Shown here piece by piece: positions 9,758 through 18,046 of a stretch of 64,000 nt of DNA (its first letter is position 1; every line of letters starts with the position of its first letter). The stretch comes from Microcystis aeruginosa W13-11 (GTDB lineage: Bacteria; Cyanobacteriota; Cyanobacteriia; Cyanobacteriales; Microcystaceae). A model generated the notes under the pieces. The model was not told where the DNA came from. It saw only the letters and a list, made by a program, of their open reading frames with translations, and did not search any database. The DNA lies in contig JAADBR010000010.1 in NCBI GenBank assembly GCA_009995705.1, forward strand, positions 39,894 to 103,893. Reading direction: 5' to 3'. The translations under genes were made by a program, and so were the position numbers.

Positions 9758-9797
9758 ATTCTGAGATTCTGTTACGAGGGTAACAGAATCTCAGAAT
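9758..9797. promoter_or_regulatory. Perfect hairpin immediately upstream of mysA
   Basis: Arms ATTCTGAGATTCTGTTAC and its exact complement (18 bp each) enclose a 4-base loop, GAGG. In mysA mRNA the stem would end 8 bases before the start codon, where the ribosome lands. It could be an attenuator, a translation-blocking stem, or the terminal palindrome of the adjacent IS remnant. The sequence shows the structure; the role is inference. Confidence 0.7.
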
Positions 9798-9921
9798 TTA
9801 TTCAACATCTCCTGCCAACACCCAGCAATTCCCAATTCAAACGGTAGCACAGAATACAGAACCAGTCTTACTCTTGCCTTTCAAAATGGAGTGAAGGGTT
9901 TGAACAGTGGGTTTCGGGGGA

Positions 9922-10390
9922 ATGGAAGTCAAACAACTGGGTTTTATGGGGATGCTGAGCTATTTCCAGCTAGTTATCCCTGGGATAACTGAGCCTCGAA
10001 GTGCCAGCAATGCTACCCGCTACAGTCTGAAAGACGGAATATTAGGGGCATTCGCTGCCTTTTTTCGCCAGAATGAATCATTTCTAGAAGATCAGCGTCA
10101 ACTTAATAGTTGTTGTAGACGAGATAATGCTCAAAGTCTGTTTGGTTTGGTCAACATCCCGACAGTAGAGCAGATGCGGAACATCCTCAATGGAATAGTC
10201 GCAAAGCATCTTTTTCCCCTGTTCAGGTGGATTGAACAAGGGCTGAAAGACCAAGGCTATTTGAGGGGGTTTGAGGCGTTGAATGGCAACTTACTCGTCG
10301 CCCTAGATGCTACTCAGTACTATAGTTCAGAGAAAATTAGTTGTCCTTATTGCTCAAGCCGCACCTCAAAACAGGGAAAGATAACCTATC
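9922..10390 (+). pseudogene. DDE transposase, N-terminal fragment
   Basis: About 155 residues of a transposase, including the first catalytic aspartate region (GNLLVALDATQYYSS) and a small Cys pair (CPYCSSR) after it. The remainder is missing: the frame runs on into xisH at about 10390, producing one apparent 229-residue ORF. The N-terminal part resembles cyanobacterial transposases with the QSLFG..IPT.EQMRNIL motif. The bases just upstream (9797-9880) are, on the other strand, similar to the 3' flank of the transposase remnant at 41036-41145. Non-functional fragment. Confidence 0.7.
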
Positions 10391-10410
10391 AAATCAGGAG
10401 AAAGGTAAAA

Positions 10411-10827
10411 TTGGCTAAGGATTTAGTTTATCAAGCAGCCAAAAACGCTTTGATCAAAGATAATTGGTTAATTACTCATGACCCTTATACGATAAGTTTT
10501 GGAGGGGTGAATATGGCTGTCGATTTAGGCGCAGAAAAGCTGATTGCTGCGACTAAAGATCATCAAAAGATTGCCGTAGAAATTAAAAGTTTTTAAGAGG
10601 GGTCTTCAGCGATCTCAGAATTTCATACTGCTCTAGGACAATTTATTAATTATCGGGCGGTTTTAAAAAGAAAAGATCGAGATAGAGTCTTGTTTTTAGC
10701 TATTCCTAGTTTTACTTACGACACTTTTTTCTCTTTAGATTTTACCCAATTGATGATTAGAGAAAACCATTTAAAATTAATCATTTTTTCGCCAAGTCAG
10801 GAGGTAATCTTAACATGGATAAGTTAG
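10411..10827 (+). pseudogene. xisH: xisH (fdxN-element excision controlling factor family) with an in-frame stop
   Basis: The reading frame spans 138 residues from a TTG at 10411, preceded by AGGAG, to TAG at 10825. It shows the XisH hallmarks: ALIKDNWLITHDPYTISFGG, DLGAEKLIAATKDHQKIAVE and, after the stop, SEFHTALGQFINYRAVL and FSPSQEVILTWIS. A single TAA at 10594-10596 (expected Leu codon TTA) interrupts it after EIKSF with no frame change. XisH family proteins have an endonuclease-like fold and pair with XisI; in Anabaena they control DNA excision. The end overlaps xisI by 13 bases, the normal arrangement. Loss of function is likely unless the stop is read through or is a sequencing error. 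Confidence 0.85.
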
Positions 10828-11150
10828 CAAAATATCGTCAATTAGTCAAAAGTATTCTTTCGGAATATACTCAATATAAACCCACTGGTAATGATTTGGA
10901 GATTCAAGCTATTTTTGATGAACAAAAAGAACATTATCAGGTCGTTACTTTTGGGTGGGAAGGCGAAAAGTATGTACATTATTGTCTTATTCATATTGAC
11001 CTCAAGTCTGATAAAATTTGGATTCAATGGAATATGACAGAACAAGATATTGCTGAAGATTTAGTTAGGCTAGGTGTTCCTAAAAAAGATATTGTCATTG
11101 GCTTTCATCCTCCTATACTTCGTCAATTGACCGATTATGCAGTAGGATAG
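10815..11150 (+). CDS. xisI: XisI family protein
   Basis: Partner of XisH. Its 111 residues are the usual XisI length and include GNDLEIQAIFDEQKEHYQVV, the GW.G..YVH core (GWEGEKYVHYCLIHIDLK) and the C-terminal DIVIGFHPPILRQLTDYA signature. The start lies inside the xisH 3' end, so translation is normally coupled; with xisH broken, initiation would depend on its own AGGAGG-like site at 10799-10804. The stop codon sits inside a terminator-like hairpin. In cyanobacteria xisHI pairs are often present without any fdxN element, so an excision role here is not implied. Confidence 0.92.
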   Translation: MDKLAKYRQLVKSILSEYTQYKPTGNDLEIQAIFDEQKEHYQVVTFGWEGEKYVHYCLIHIDLKSDKIWIQWNMTEQDIAEDLVRLGVPKKDIVIGFHPPILRQLTDYAVG

Positions 11151-11168
11151 ACTAATTTATCCTACTGC
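11139..11168. terminator. Hairpin at the xisI stop
   Basis: Perfect 11-bp stem, GCAGTAGGATA with TATCCTACTGC, and an 8-base loop. It lies between convergent xisI and the PEP-CTERM remnant, so it could terminate both. The core GCAGTAGGA/TCCTACTGC recurs behind glgP (46232-46264). Confidence 0.6.
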
Positions 11169-11180
11169 AATTGATCCCAG

Positions 11181-11873
11181 TTAGCTGTCTGGTTCTTGGG
11201 GGTTATCTGTTGGTGACTTTGCTTTTTTTGATAGGATACCTTTTACTTTTATTGCGGCTAAACCTAGTCCGAGTAATCCTAGACCAAAGACATTAGAAGC
11301 CTCAGGAACACTCTTTGGAGGCTGAGAAGCGATAGATCCATACTGCAAATGATCTATACTGATACCTACACTTATTAAAGTTTGGGAAATGGATATCTTT
11401 GAAATTCCTTCTGGATTTATAACTCCGAAGAAACGATCGTCACCCGTGGTTCCATCAAATCTTCCATCGCCAATCTGGCCTTGACCTAATTGAATCTTGC
11501 CGAGAGAACCTCCTTGAGCATTAAAAGCTTCAAAAGTAAGTGGTGTTCCATCCGTCCCTAGTGCCCCAGAATATGAATCTGTCCAAACGAGACCAGCATG
11601 AGTCGGAAGAGTTCCTAAAGTATTTTTATCAAAAGTAAAATTTAAGCCTCCTATAACTCCATTTCCGTATTCGACTAAATAATGACCCTGTTGTCCATTT
11701 CCATCAATTACTCCATCATCGCTATCAACAGAATCTGCGTAAAAATCAGGATTACCAATTAAAACGGGTAATCCACTGGCACTAGAGGCCGTTACACCAG
11801 GAGTATTTAGAAGACCATCTTCAAAGTTTTCAAGATAGAAATAGTTAAAATTTACACTCTTAAGCTTGAAGTC
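11181..11873 (-). pseudogene. PEP-CTERM sorting-domain protein, 5' end missing
   Basis: Reading the minus strand from 11873 gives about 230 continuous codons ending TAA, with no ATG or plausible start. The body is Gly/Asn/Asp-rich (for example NPDFYADSVDSDDGVIDGNG and TGDDRFFGVINPEGISK), as in secreted surface proteins. The end is a PEP-CTERM tail: the VPEAS variant of VPEPS, the helix NVFGLGLLGLGLAAI, then a basic stretch KVKGILSKKAK and an extra 13 residues. The signal peptide and start are gone. A stop (11874-11876) and repeat or IS-derived sequence begin directly upstream. Such proteins are normally exported and processed by exosortase. Confidence 0.8.
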
Positions 11874-11876
11874 TTA

Positions 11877-12249
11877 CTCCATAAGAGAGCTAGGGTTTAG
11901 AGACTGCAAGACTTTTGCCAGACTCCCTCCAAGAGCGTTAACCAATTCTGTCCGATAAAACCTCCTCTACCGAATCACCACCAAAACCTGATTTAGGGGT
12001 TACAAAGGTGAGATGCTCCCCTTTTAGACTTTATGCTCGATGATGCCATCCCTATGGCTCTTGTTAATTCCTCTTGATTTGGGATTGGGATGTACCGGGC
12101 AAAAGGGTTTGATGTTCCGTATCATTTGCTACATTCTGAATTTGGAATTGCTGGCCAACACCTGATCTTGTTGGCTCTGTGAAAGTCTGCGACTACAATG
12201 GAGACAAGTGACAATTTTTGCCAGAGTGATCACCGAGGACTAATAAAGA
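11877..12249. other. IS-derived debris and M16 peptidase promoter region
   Basis: About 370 bases with no open gene. The string AAAACCTGATTTAGG plus about 14 bases (11984-12012) recurs at 63968-64000 with one change. A second string near 12140-12165 resembles the IS flank at 9797-9850. The last part, from about 12180, must hold the promoter of the peptidase gene. Confidence 0.5.
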
Positions 12250-13539
12250 ATGACGGCTATCCTAGGGAAACCTGCCACACTCAACACTCCGATTCTGCAC
12301 CGTCTTGCCAATGGTTTAACGATTATTGCCGAAAGTCAACCAGTAGAAGCGGTTAATCTCAATGTTTGGCTGCAGGTCGGCTCGGCCTTAGAATCGGATC
12401 AGATCAATGGGATGGCTCATTTTCTTGAACACATGGTTTTTAAGGGAACCCGTAACTTAGACAGTGGTGAATTTGAACGGGCGATCGAATCGAGGGGAGC
12501 GGTGACTAATGCCGCTACTAGCCAAGAATACACCCATTATTACATTACCACTGCCCCGCAGGACTTCGCCCATCTGGCTCCGCTGCAGCTAGAAGTGGTT
12601 TTAGAAGCTTTAATTCCCGATGAAGCTTTTGAGCGGGAAAGACAGGTTGTTTTAGCAGAAATTCGTCGTTCTCAGGATAATCCCCGTCGTCGCACTTTTT
12701 ATCGCACCATGGAGACTTGTTTTCAAGTTTTACCCTATCGTCGTCCAGTGTTGGGTCCGATGGCAGTGATTGAAAATCTCACTGCTCAACAAATGCGCGA
12801 TTTTCATCGGACTTGGTATCGTCCCGAATGGATGACGGTGGCGGTGGTGGGTAATTTGCCTGTAGATGATTTAATGGCTATTGTGAGGGATTCTTTAGAT
12901 GCTTTAGGCAGTAAGGGCAATTCTGGGCTTATTTCTCATCCTATCGCTAATCTACAGCCCGAAGCTCCTTTTAACGAGATTATCCGTCAAGAATACGAGG
13001 ATGAAAATTTGCAGCAGGCCCGCTTAATCCTATTTTGGAAAGTGCCGGGGTTGAGAGACTTAGAAAAAACCTATCCTCTCGATGTTTTAGCGGCTATTCT
13101 GGGTCAGGGCAAGGTATCGCGATTATTTCAGTCTCTGCGCCAAGAAAAGGGCTTAGTTTCCCAAATAACTGCCAGTAATATGTCCCAAGCAGTGCAAGGG
13201 GTGTTTTCCATTTCGGCCCAATTGGCCTCGGAAAATATCGAGCAAGTGGAGAGAGAGGTGCTGGCACAGATTGGACAAATTCAACAGAAAGCTGTGACAG
13301 TTTCTGAACTGGAACGAGTTAAAACCCAAGTGGCCAATCGGTTTATTTTTGGCAATGAAAGACCGAGCGATCGGGCCAACCTTTACGGTTATTATCATAC
13401 TCAGATCGGTGATTTACAACTGGCTTTTTGTTATCCCCAACACATTGAAGCTCTCACTTTAGAGGATATTCAAAATGCCTGTCAAGAGTATTTAAATCCC
13501 AACGCTTACGGTGTGGTTGTGGTAAGACCAATTCAGTAA
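12250..13539 (+). CDS. M16 family zinc peptidase
   Basis: Pitrilysin/processing-peptidase-type metalloprotease of 429 residues. The inverted zinc motif HFLEH is at residues 57-61, and the downstream glutamate region (FERERQVVLAEIRRSQDNP, about 126-144) supplies the third ligand. The C-terminal half carries the second M16 fold (SQITASNMSQAVQGVFSISA). Cyanobacterial homologues often occur as tandem pairs of active and inactive subunits; here only the HxxEH-bearing one is present. The role is probably peptide or transit-peptide degradation. The ATG is preceded by GAGGACTAATAAAG. Confidence 0.9.
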   Translation: MTAILGKPATLNTPILHRLANGLTIIAESQPVEAVNLNVWLQVGSALESDQINGMAHFLEHMVFKGTRNLDSGEFERAIESRGAVTNAATSQEYTHYYITTAPQDFAHLAPLQLEVVLEALIPDEAFERERQVVLAEIRRSQDNPRRRTFYRTMETCFQVLPYRRPVLGPMAVIENLTAQQMRDFHRTWYRPEWMTVAVVGNLPVDDLMAIVRDSLDALGSKGNSGLISHPIANLQPEAPFNEIIRQEYEDENLQQARLILFWKVPGLRDLEKTYPLDVLAAILGQGKVSRLFQSLRQEKGLVSQITASNMSQAVQGVFSISAQLASENIEQVEREVLAQIGQIQQKAVTVSELERVKTQVANRFIFGNERPSDRANLYGYYHTQIGDLQLAFCYPQHIEALTLEDIQNACQEYLNPNAYGVVVVRPIQ

Positions 13540-13577
13540 TCAGTGAACGAGAAAATAATGGGGAAATTTCAACCAAA

Positions 13578-13623
13578 ACCCTAACACCCTAACACCCGAC
13601 ACCCGACACCCGACACCCGACTC
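13578..13623. repeat. Short tandem repeat (ACACCCG / ACACCCT)
   Basis: Run of heptamers, CCCTAAC then CCCGACA repeated about four times, between the peptidase stop and the kinase start. It is one of several heptamer-type intergenic repeats in the window. Confidence 0.8.
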
Positions 13624-13633
13624 CTGATAACCT

Positions 13634-14494
13634 ATGTGGACTCAAATTGCTCGACATATTACCCAAACCACGGAAAAACCCTTTGAAATTGAGAAAAGTC
13701 GTCCCGTTAGTGGTGGCTGTATCAATCAGGGTTATGCCGTTAGTGGCAATGGTTTAATTTATTTTGTCAAGATTAATCAAGCGAACCAAGAGGCCATGTT
13801 TGCTGCCGAAGCTTTAGGATTAAGGCAAATTCACGCTACCAAGACTATCAGGGTTCCGGAGCCAATTTGTTGGGGAATTGCTGATAAATCGAGTTATTTA
13901 GTGCTAGAGTGGCTGGAATTCGGCGGTGGCGATAGTCAAAGCTGGGAAAAAATGGGGCGAAATTTAGCTCATTTACATCAAGTTTCCCTGTCCGATCGCT
14001 TTGGTTGGCATTGTAATAATACCATTGGTTCTACTCCCCAGATTAATACCATTAGTAACAATTGGGCGGATTTTTTCGCTCATCAGCGTATTGGCTATCA
14101 ATTAAGACTTGCGAAGGAGCGCGGCGGCAATTTTCCCGACGAGGATCAAGTTATTCCCGCTATTAGCGAGATTTTGAGTCAGCATCAACCCCATCCCTCC
14201 CTCGTCCACGGTGATTTGTGGTCGGGAAATGCGGCAATTACCGTCGATGGGGAACCAGTAATTTTAGACCCTGCCACCTATTGGGGAGACCGGGAGGTAG
14301 ATTTAGCCATGACGGAACTTTTTGGCGGTTTTCCGGCGGCTTTTTATCGGGGTTATAACGATGTTTTCCCCCTCGATGCCGGTTATCAACAGCGCAAAAC
14401 TCTTTACAATCTCTACCACATTCTCAATCACTTTAATTTATTTGGTGGTGGTTATGCTTCCCAGGCCAATCGGATGTTACAGGAAATTCTTTAA
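13634..14494 (+). CDS. Fructosamine kinase family protein
   Basis: ATP-dependent kinase of glycated amines (deglycation of ketosamines or ribulosamines on proteins). Its 286 residues are typical. The substrate/ATP-binding start is SGGCINQGYAV, the catalytic loop HGDLWSGNAA with its Asp is at about 194-203, and the metal-binding aspartate is in VILDPATYWGDREVDLAM. The C-terminal YNLYHILNHFNLFGGGY is diagnostic of the FN3K family. It stands alone behind a short tandem repeat. Confidence 0.92.
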   Translation: MWTQIARHITQTTEKPFEIEKSRPVSGGCINQGYAVSGNGLIYFVKINQANQEAMFAAEALGLRQIHATKTIRVPEPICWGIADKSSYLVLEWLEFGGGDSQSWEKMGRNLAHLHQVSLSDRFGWHCNNTIGSTPQINTISNNWADFFAHQRIGYQLRLAKERGGNFPDEDQVIPAISEILSQHQPHPSLVHGDLWSGNAAITVDGEPVILDPATYWGDREVDLAMTELFGGFPAAFYRGYNDVFPLDAGYQQRKTLYNLYHILNHFNLFGGGYASQANRMLQEIL

Positions 14495-14529
14495 AGGTTT
14501 TACTTGTGAATATTTACTGAAGATAAGTT

Positions 14530-15120
14530 ATGTCTATTCGAGAAAATGCTGTGATGAAAACTCCAGAGACAAAAGTGTGGACTGATGCAGAATTTATGGC
14601 GTTACCTGACGATGGTAATCGTTACGAATTGGTCAAGGGAGAGTTAATTAATATGGGAAATTCTTGGGCTTTACATGGTTACATTGCCATTATTTTAAGT
14701 GCTGCTTTATTCGCTTTAGTAACATCTCGAAAACTAGGGGTATTATTGGACTCCAGCACTGCTTTTACTATGAAAAATGGTAATAAACGCTCTCCTGATA
14801 TAGCTTTTTTTGCTAAGGAACGTCTGCAAGGATTGGAAGAATTGCCAACGGGTTTTTTAGAAGGTGCGCCGGATTTAGTGGTAGAAATTCTCTCTCCAGG
14901 GAATACAGTGGCAGAAATCGAGGACAAAATTGCCGAATATTTTGCCAATGGGACTCGTTTGCTCTGGGTTATCAGTCCAGGTCAACACTATGTTTTAGTT
15001 TATCGTTGCGGGTACGAACCGCAGGGATTATTAACATCAGGAGATTTTTTGGAGGGGGAAGATGTGGTTCCGGGGTTCACTTTTCGCGTAGCTGATTTGT
15101 TTCAAAAACTATCTTTTTGA
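14530..15120 (+). CDS. Uma2 family endonuclease-fold protein (DUF820)
   Basis: Member of the large cyanobacterial Uma2 family with a PD-(D/E)XK nuclease fold. Visible elements: FMALPDDGNRYELVKGELI near the N-terminus, RSPDIAFF, and the catalytic-type PDLVVEILSPGNTVAEIEDK (about residues 117-136) followed by EYFANGTRLLWVISP. An alternative ATG eight codons in (14554) would also work. Its end overlaps the murG stop by 19 bases on the opposite strand. These genes are highly multicopy, and their cellular role is not established. Confidence 0.88.
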   Translation: MSIRENAVMKTPETKVWTDAEFMALPDDGNRYELVKGELINMGNSWALHGYIAIILSAALFALVTSRKLGVLLDSSTAFTMKNGNKRSPDIAFFAKERLQGLEELPTGFLEGAPDLVVEILSPGNTVAEIEDKIAEYFANGTRLLWVISPGQHYVLVYRCGYEPQGLLTSGDFLEGEDVVPGFTFRVADLFQKLSF

Positions 15121-16175
15121 CTCTTTCTTCTCAACAAATCGGCTAATAAATCGGCACTGTCACTAATAGCTAGATGAGAAGCTTGTTGAGCCATGGCGGC
15201 CAATTTTTCGGGATTAGACCATAAATCCAGGACTAATTCGCTTAAAAACTGAGCAGTTAACTCATTTTGACGATAAAGATAAGCGGCTTGAGCTTCAGCG
15301 AAAACTTTGGCATTGTAGAACTGATGGTCTTCGGCAGCAAAAGGATAGGGAATTAAAATCGAAGGCGTACAAGTGATCGCTAATTCCGTTAAAGTGCCGG
15401 CACCGGAGCGACTGATAGCGAGATTAGCTCTTTGCCATAATCCCGCCATATTGTCGTAAAAAGGCCGGGAAAAATAGTTAGAATGGCGTAAACTGTCCGC
15501 TTCGGGGTCGTTTTCTCCCGTGAGATGCACGATATAAATACCTTTTTCTAACCATTGGGGAGCGCTTTGTCGGACAATTTGATTAAGAGCCACGGCCCCT
15601 TGAGAACCACCGGCAACGACAATCAAAAAAGCATCCTCTGGAATAGGTAAATTTAGGGACTGGGGAATGAGAAACTGCTCTCGTACTGGTGTACTAACCC
15701 AAGTGGTGCGAGTGCCGGGCAAATAGCTGGCGGTTCCCTGAAAACCGAGGGCAACCGTATCGCACCAGCGACCGAGAACTTTCGTGACTTTGCCCGGTAT
15801 GTAGTTAGATTCGTGTAGGATGACGGGAATATTGGCTAAACGAGCCGCTAAAATGGTGGGTCCTGCGATATAACCCCCGGTGGTAAAAACTGCCGCTATC
15901 TGACGTTTTTTGATTAAACTACGCACTTGCCAAATGGCCCGCAGTTGACCGAACAGAATCTTAAGAGTTTTTAACCCCAAACGGGTTTGAAACCCCTCAA
16001 TCAGGATGCTGTGCAAGGGATAGGTTTTTGGAACTAAGGACTGTTCCAGACGGTCTGGAACTCCTAACCATTCAATCTCGTAATCCGGCAAGCGCTCGGC
16101 CAGGGCCAAAGCGGGAAATAAATGACCACCAGTACCACTAGCGGCAATCAGGAGACGGGTTGGGGTGCGTGCCAT
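15102..16175 (-). CDS. murG: MurG: UDP-GlcNAc:lipid I N-acetylglucosamine transferase
   Basis: Transfers GlcNAc to lipid I, producing lipid II at the inner membrane face for peptidoglycan synthesis. I start at 16175, giving 357 residues with the glycine-rich loop GTGGHLFP at 14-21, as in cyanobacterial MurG. An upstream ATG (16250) would add 25 residues unlike the family. Other marks are FTTGGYIAGP, LHESNYIPGK, VVAGGSQGA, SRSGAGTLTELAI and PYPFAAEDHQFYNA, which bind the UDP-sugar. It is divergent from the 16253 gene. Confidence 0.95.
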   Translation of the reverse strand: MARTPTRLLIAASGTGGHLFPALALAERLPDYEIEWLGVPDRLEQSLVPKTYPLHSILIEGFQTRLGLKTLKILFGQLRAIWQVRSLIKKRQIAAVFTTGGYIAGPTILAARLANIPVILHESNYIPGKVTKVLGRWCDTVALGFQGTASYLPGTRTTWVSTPVREQFLIPQSLNLPIPEDAFLIVVAGGSQGAVALNQIVRQSAPQWLEKGIYIVHLTGENDPEADSLRHSNYFSRPFYDNMAGLWQRANLAISRSGAGTLTELAITCTPSILIPYPFAAEDHQFYNAKVFAEAQAAYLYRQNELTAQFLSELVLDLWSNPEKLAAMAQQASHLAISDSADLLADLLRRKSQKDSF

Positions 16176-16252
16176 AATTCGAGAGAGGGTAAATTCAGTC
16201 CTAGAATGAAATAATCTACCATAGTTATCGATCCTTACACAAACTATCACTA

Positions 16253-17059
16253 ATGCGTAACTTGAACACGATTCCCAATAAATTTTTTCGTCAATCCCTC
16301 AATTTTTCCCTATCGTTGCTGTTAGGTTTGGGGTTAACTTTTACCCTTGCCACCGGTCTGCGGGCCGAAAAGCCAGAAACTGCCCCGGCTAATTTAAAAA
16401 CCCTTATCTCCAAAATCGAAACGTCCGCTAATGAGCGGGATCTCAAGCAACTAATGGAGTTTTATAGTCCGAAATTTACTAATTCTGATGGTTTGACCTA
16501 CGAAAAAACTAAAAAGGCTCTAACTCATTTTTGGGAACGTTATAACAATCTACAATACACCACGACCCTCGAATCTTGGAGTCGTTCTGGGGAAAAGTTA
16601 ACCGCCAATACAATTACTAAAATTACTGGGACAGGAAAGGTGCAGGGACGAGTGGTGGAAATGAATGCCACGATTCGTTCTCGTCAGCAATTTCAAGGGA
16701 ATAAACTGGTTTATCAGGAGATTTTAAGCGAGAGAGTCGAGTTAAGCACTGGCAAAAATCCCCCCAGTATTGAAGTGAGAATTCCCGAAAGGGTGAAAGT
16801 GGGTCAAGAATTTGATTTTGATGTGATTGTTCGCGAACCTTTGGGGGATGATTTATTGGCTGGAGCGGCGATCGATGAGAAAGTAGATATTGAGCGCTAT
16901 ATTAATACAAAGCCTCTAGAATTGGAATTATTACAGTCCGGCGGTTTATTTAAGCGGGTAAAAGCGCCGGCAACACCAGAAAATCGTTGGTTATCGGCGA
17001 TTTTAATTCAAGGAGATGGGATTGTTATCGTTACTCAACGGGTTAAGGTGGAAAAATAG
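16253..17059 (+). CDS. Exported NTF2-like domain protein
   Basis: 268 residues with a signal-peptide-like N-terminus (LNFSLSLLLGLGLTFTLATGLRA without the flanks). An NTF2/SnoaL-like domain follows (LISKIETSANERDLKQLMEF to RQQFQGNKLVYQEIL), then a C-terminal beta-rich part. Widely conserved in cyanobacteria and uncharacterised. It shares a short divergent promoter region with murG. The NTF2-like assignment rests on pattern only. Confidence 0.7.
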   Translation: MRNLNTIPNKFFRQSLNFSLSLLLGLGLTFTLATGLRAEKPETAPANLKTLISKIETSANERDLKQLMEFYSPKFTNSDGLTYEKTKKALTHFWERYNNLQYTTTLESWSRSGEKLTANTITKITGTGKVQGRVVEMNATIRSRQQFQGNKLVYQEILSERVELSTGKNPPSIEVRIPERVKVGQEFDFDVIVREPLGDDLLAGAAIDEKVDIERYINTKPLELELLQSGGLFKRVKAPATPENRWLSAILIQGDGIVIVTQRVKVEK

Positions 17060-17106
17060 TGGTTATCTGGCGGCTTTTTTGGTGTTCCCCCTCAAGAGTG
17101 ACCATC

Positions 17107-17958
17107 TTAGCTGCCCATAAACCATTGAGTACCAGTAACTAAATAATAGGCTCCCGTCACCATCAGTGCGACGCTACCCAAACGGATAATCGTCTCGGAA
17201 TGTTGCAATAAATTCCGGCTTTGTTTGGCTAGACCAGTAAATAAACTGGCCAAGAAAATGAGAATTGTATAACCAAGAGCATAACTAACCATGGTCAGGG
17301 TGCCGAGGACTTGAGAACCAGTAGCGGCAGCGGCGGCCAAAACAGCAAAGAGGACAGGACTAGCACAGGGAGAGCTAACAAGAGCAAAAGTTAATCCGAC
17401 TCCGTAGGGACCTGCTTGGGGGAGATTTAAGTTCATTTGCGGTAAAGGTAGCTTAATTACTCCCAATAACCATAGACCCATGACCGCCATAATCAAACCG
17501 ACAACAATATTAATATAACCTCGGTACTCCACCATCACCGCCCCAGCAAAGGAAGAAACTAAACCGAAAAGACTTAAAATTGTCACCGCTCCTAGGACGA
17601 ATAAACCTGCTTTACTGAAGGCATCCCAACGAGATTCTATTTTCAGGGTGCCGATATAGCTGAGGTTAACGGGTAATAGTGCCAGAATACAGGGAGATAT
17701 GCTGGCAATTACGCCCCCCAAAAAAGCTAAGGGCAGTAAAATTAGAGGATTGGTTGTGTCTTGTCGATCTAACCATTGCTGATAGCTATTTTCGACGATC
17801 GAGATTGCTCTTTCCAGAGGATGGCCGATAATTGGTCCGATGGTAAGGACTAAAATAAGAGCTAGAAGCCCTAAAACCAGATAAAATAATGATTTTTTCG
17901 ATATTTTCGCTTTTTTGTCGGGTTTCAACCCTTCGACTGACTCCGATACTCGTCGCAT
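17107..17958 (-). CDS. CcdA/DsbD-like thiol-disulfide transmembrane protein
   Basis: Moves reducing equivalents across the membrane, typically for cytochrome c maturation. I start at 17958, where ATG is preceded by AGGAG; the longer frame lacks a site. The 283 residues have one N-terminal and about six further membrane helices, with the paired cysteines of the family in ISPCILALLPVNLSYIG and VSSPCASPVLFAVLA. The gene follows the thioredoxin-like gene (18047-18628) in the same direction, a split-DsbD arrangement: membrane carrier plus extracytoplasmic thioredoxin. Confidence 0.88.
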   Translation of the reverse strand: MRRVSESVEGLKPDKKAKISKKSLFYLVLGLLALILVLTIGPIIGHPLERAISIVENSYQQWLDRQDTTNPLILLPLAFLGGVIASISPCILALLPVNLSYIGTLKIESRWDAFSKAGLFVLGAVTILSLFGLVSSFAGAVMVEYRGYINIVVGLIMAVMGLWLLGVIKLPLPQMNLNLPQAGPYGVGLTFALVSSPCASPVLFAVLAAAAATGSQVLGTLTMVSYALGYTILIFLASLFTGLAKQSRNLLQHSETIIRLGSVALMVTGAYYLVTGTQWFMGS

Positions 17959-18046
17959 AAAATTCTCCTGAAATGATCTAAAAAAATAAAATTGCCCCGG
18001 GAGTCCTTGGCGATCGCTGGTACTCCCCAAGCTGGGCAATCTTCGA

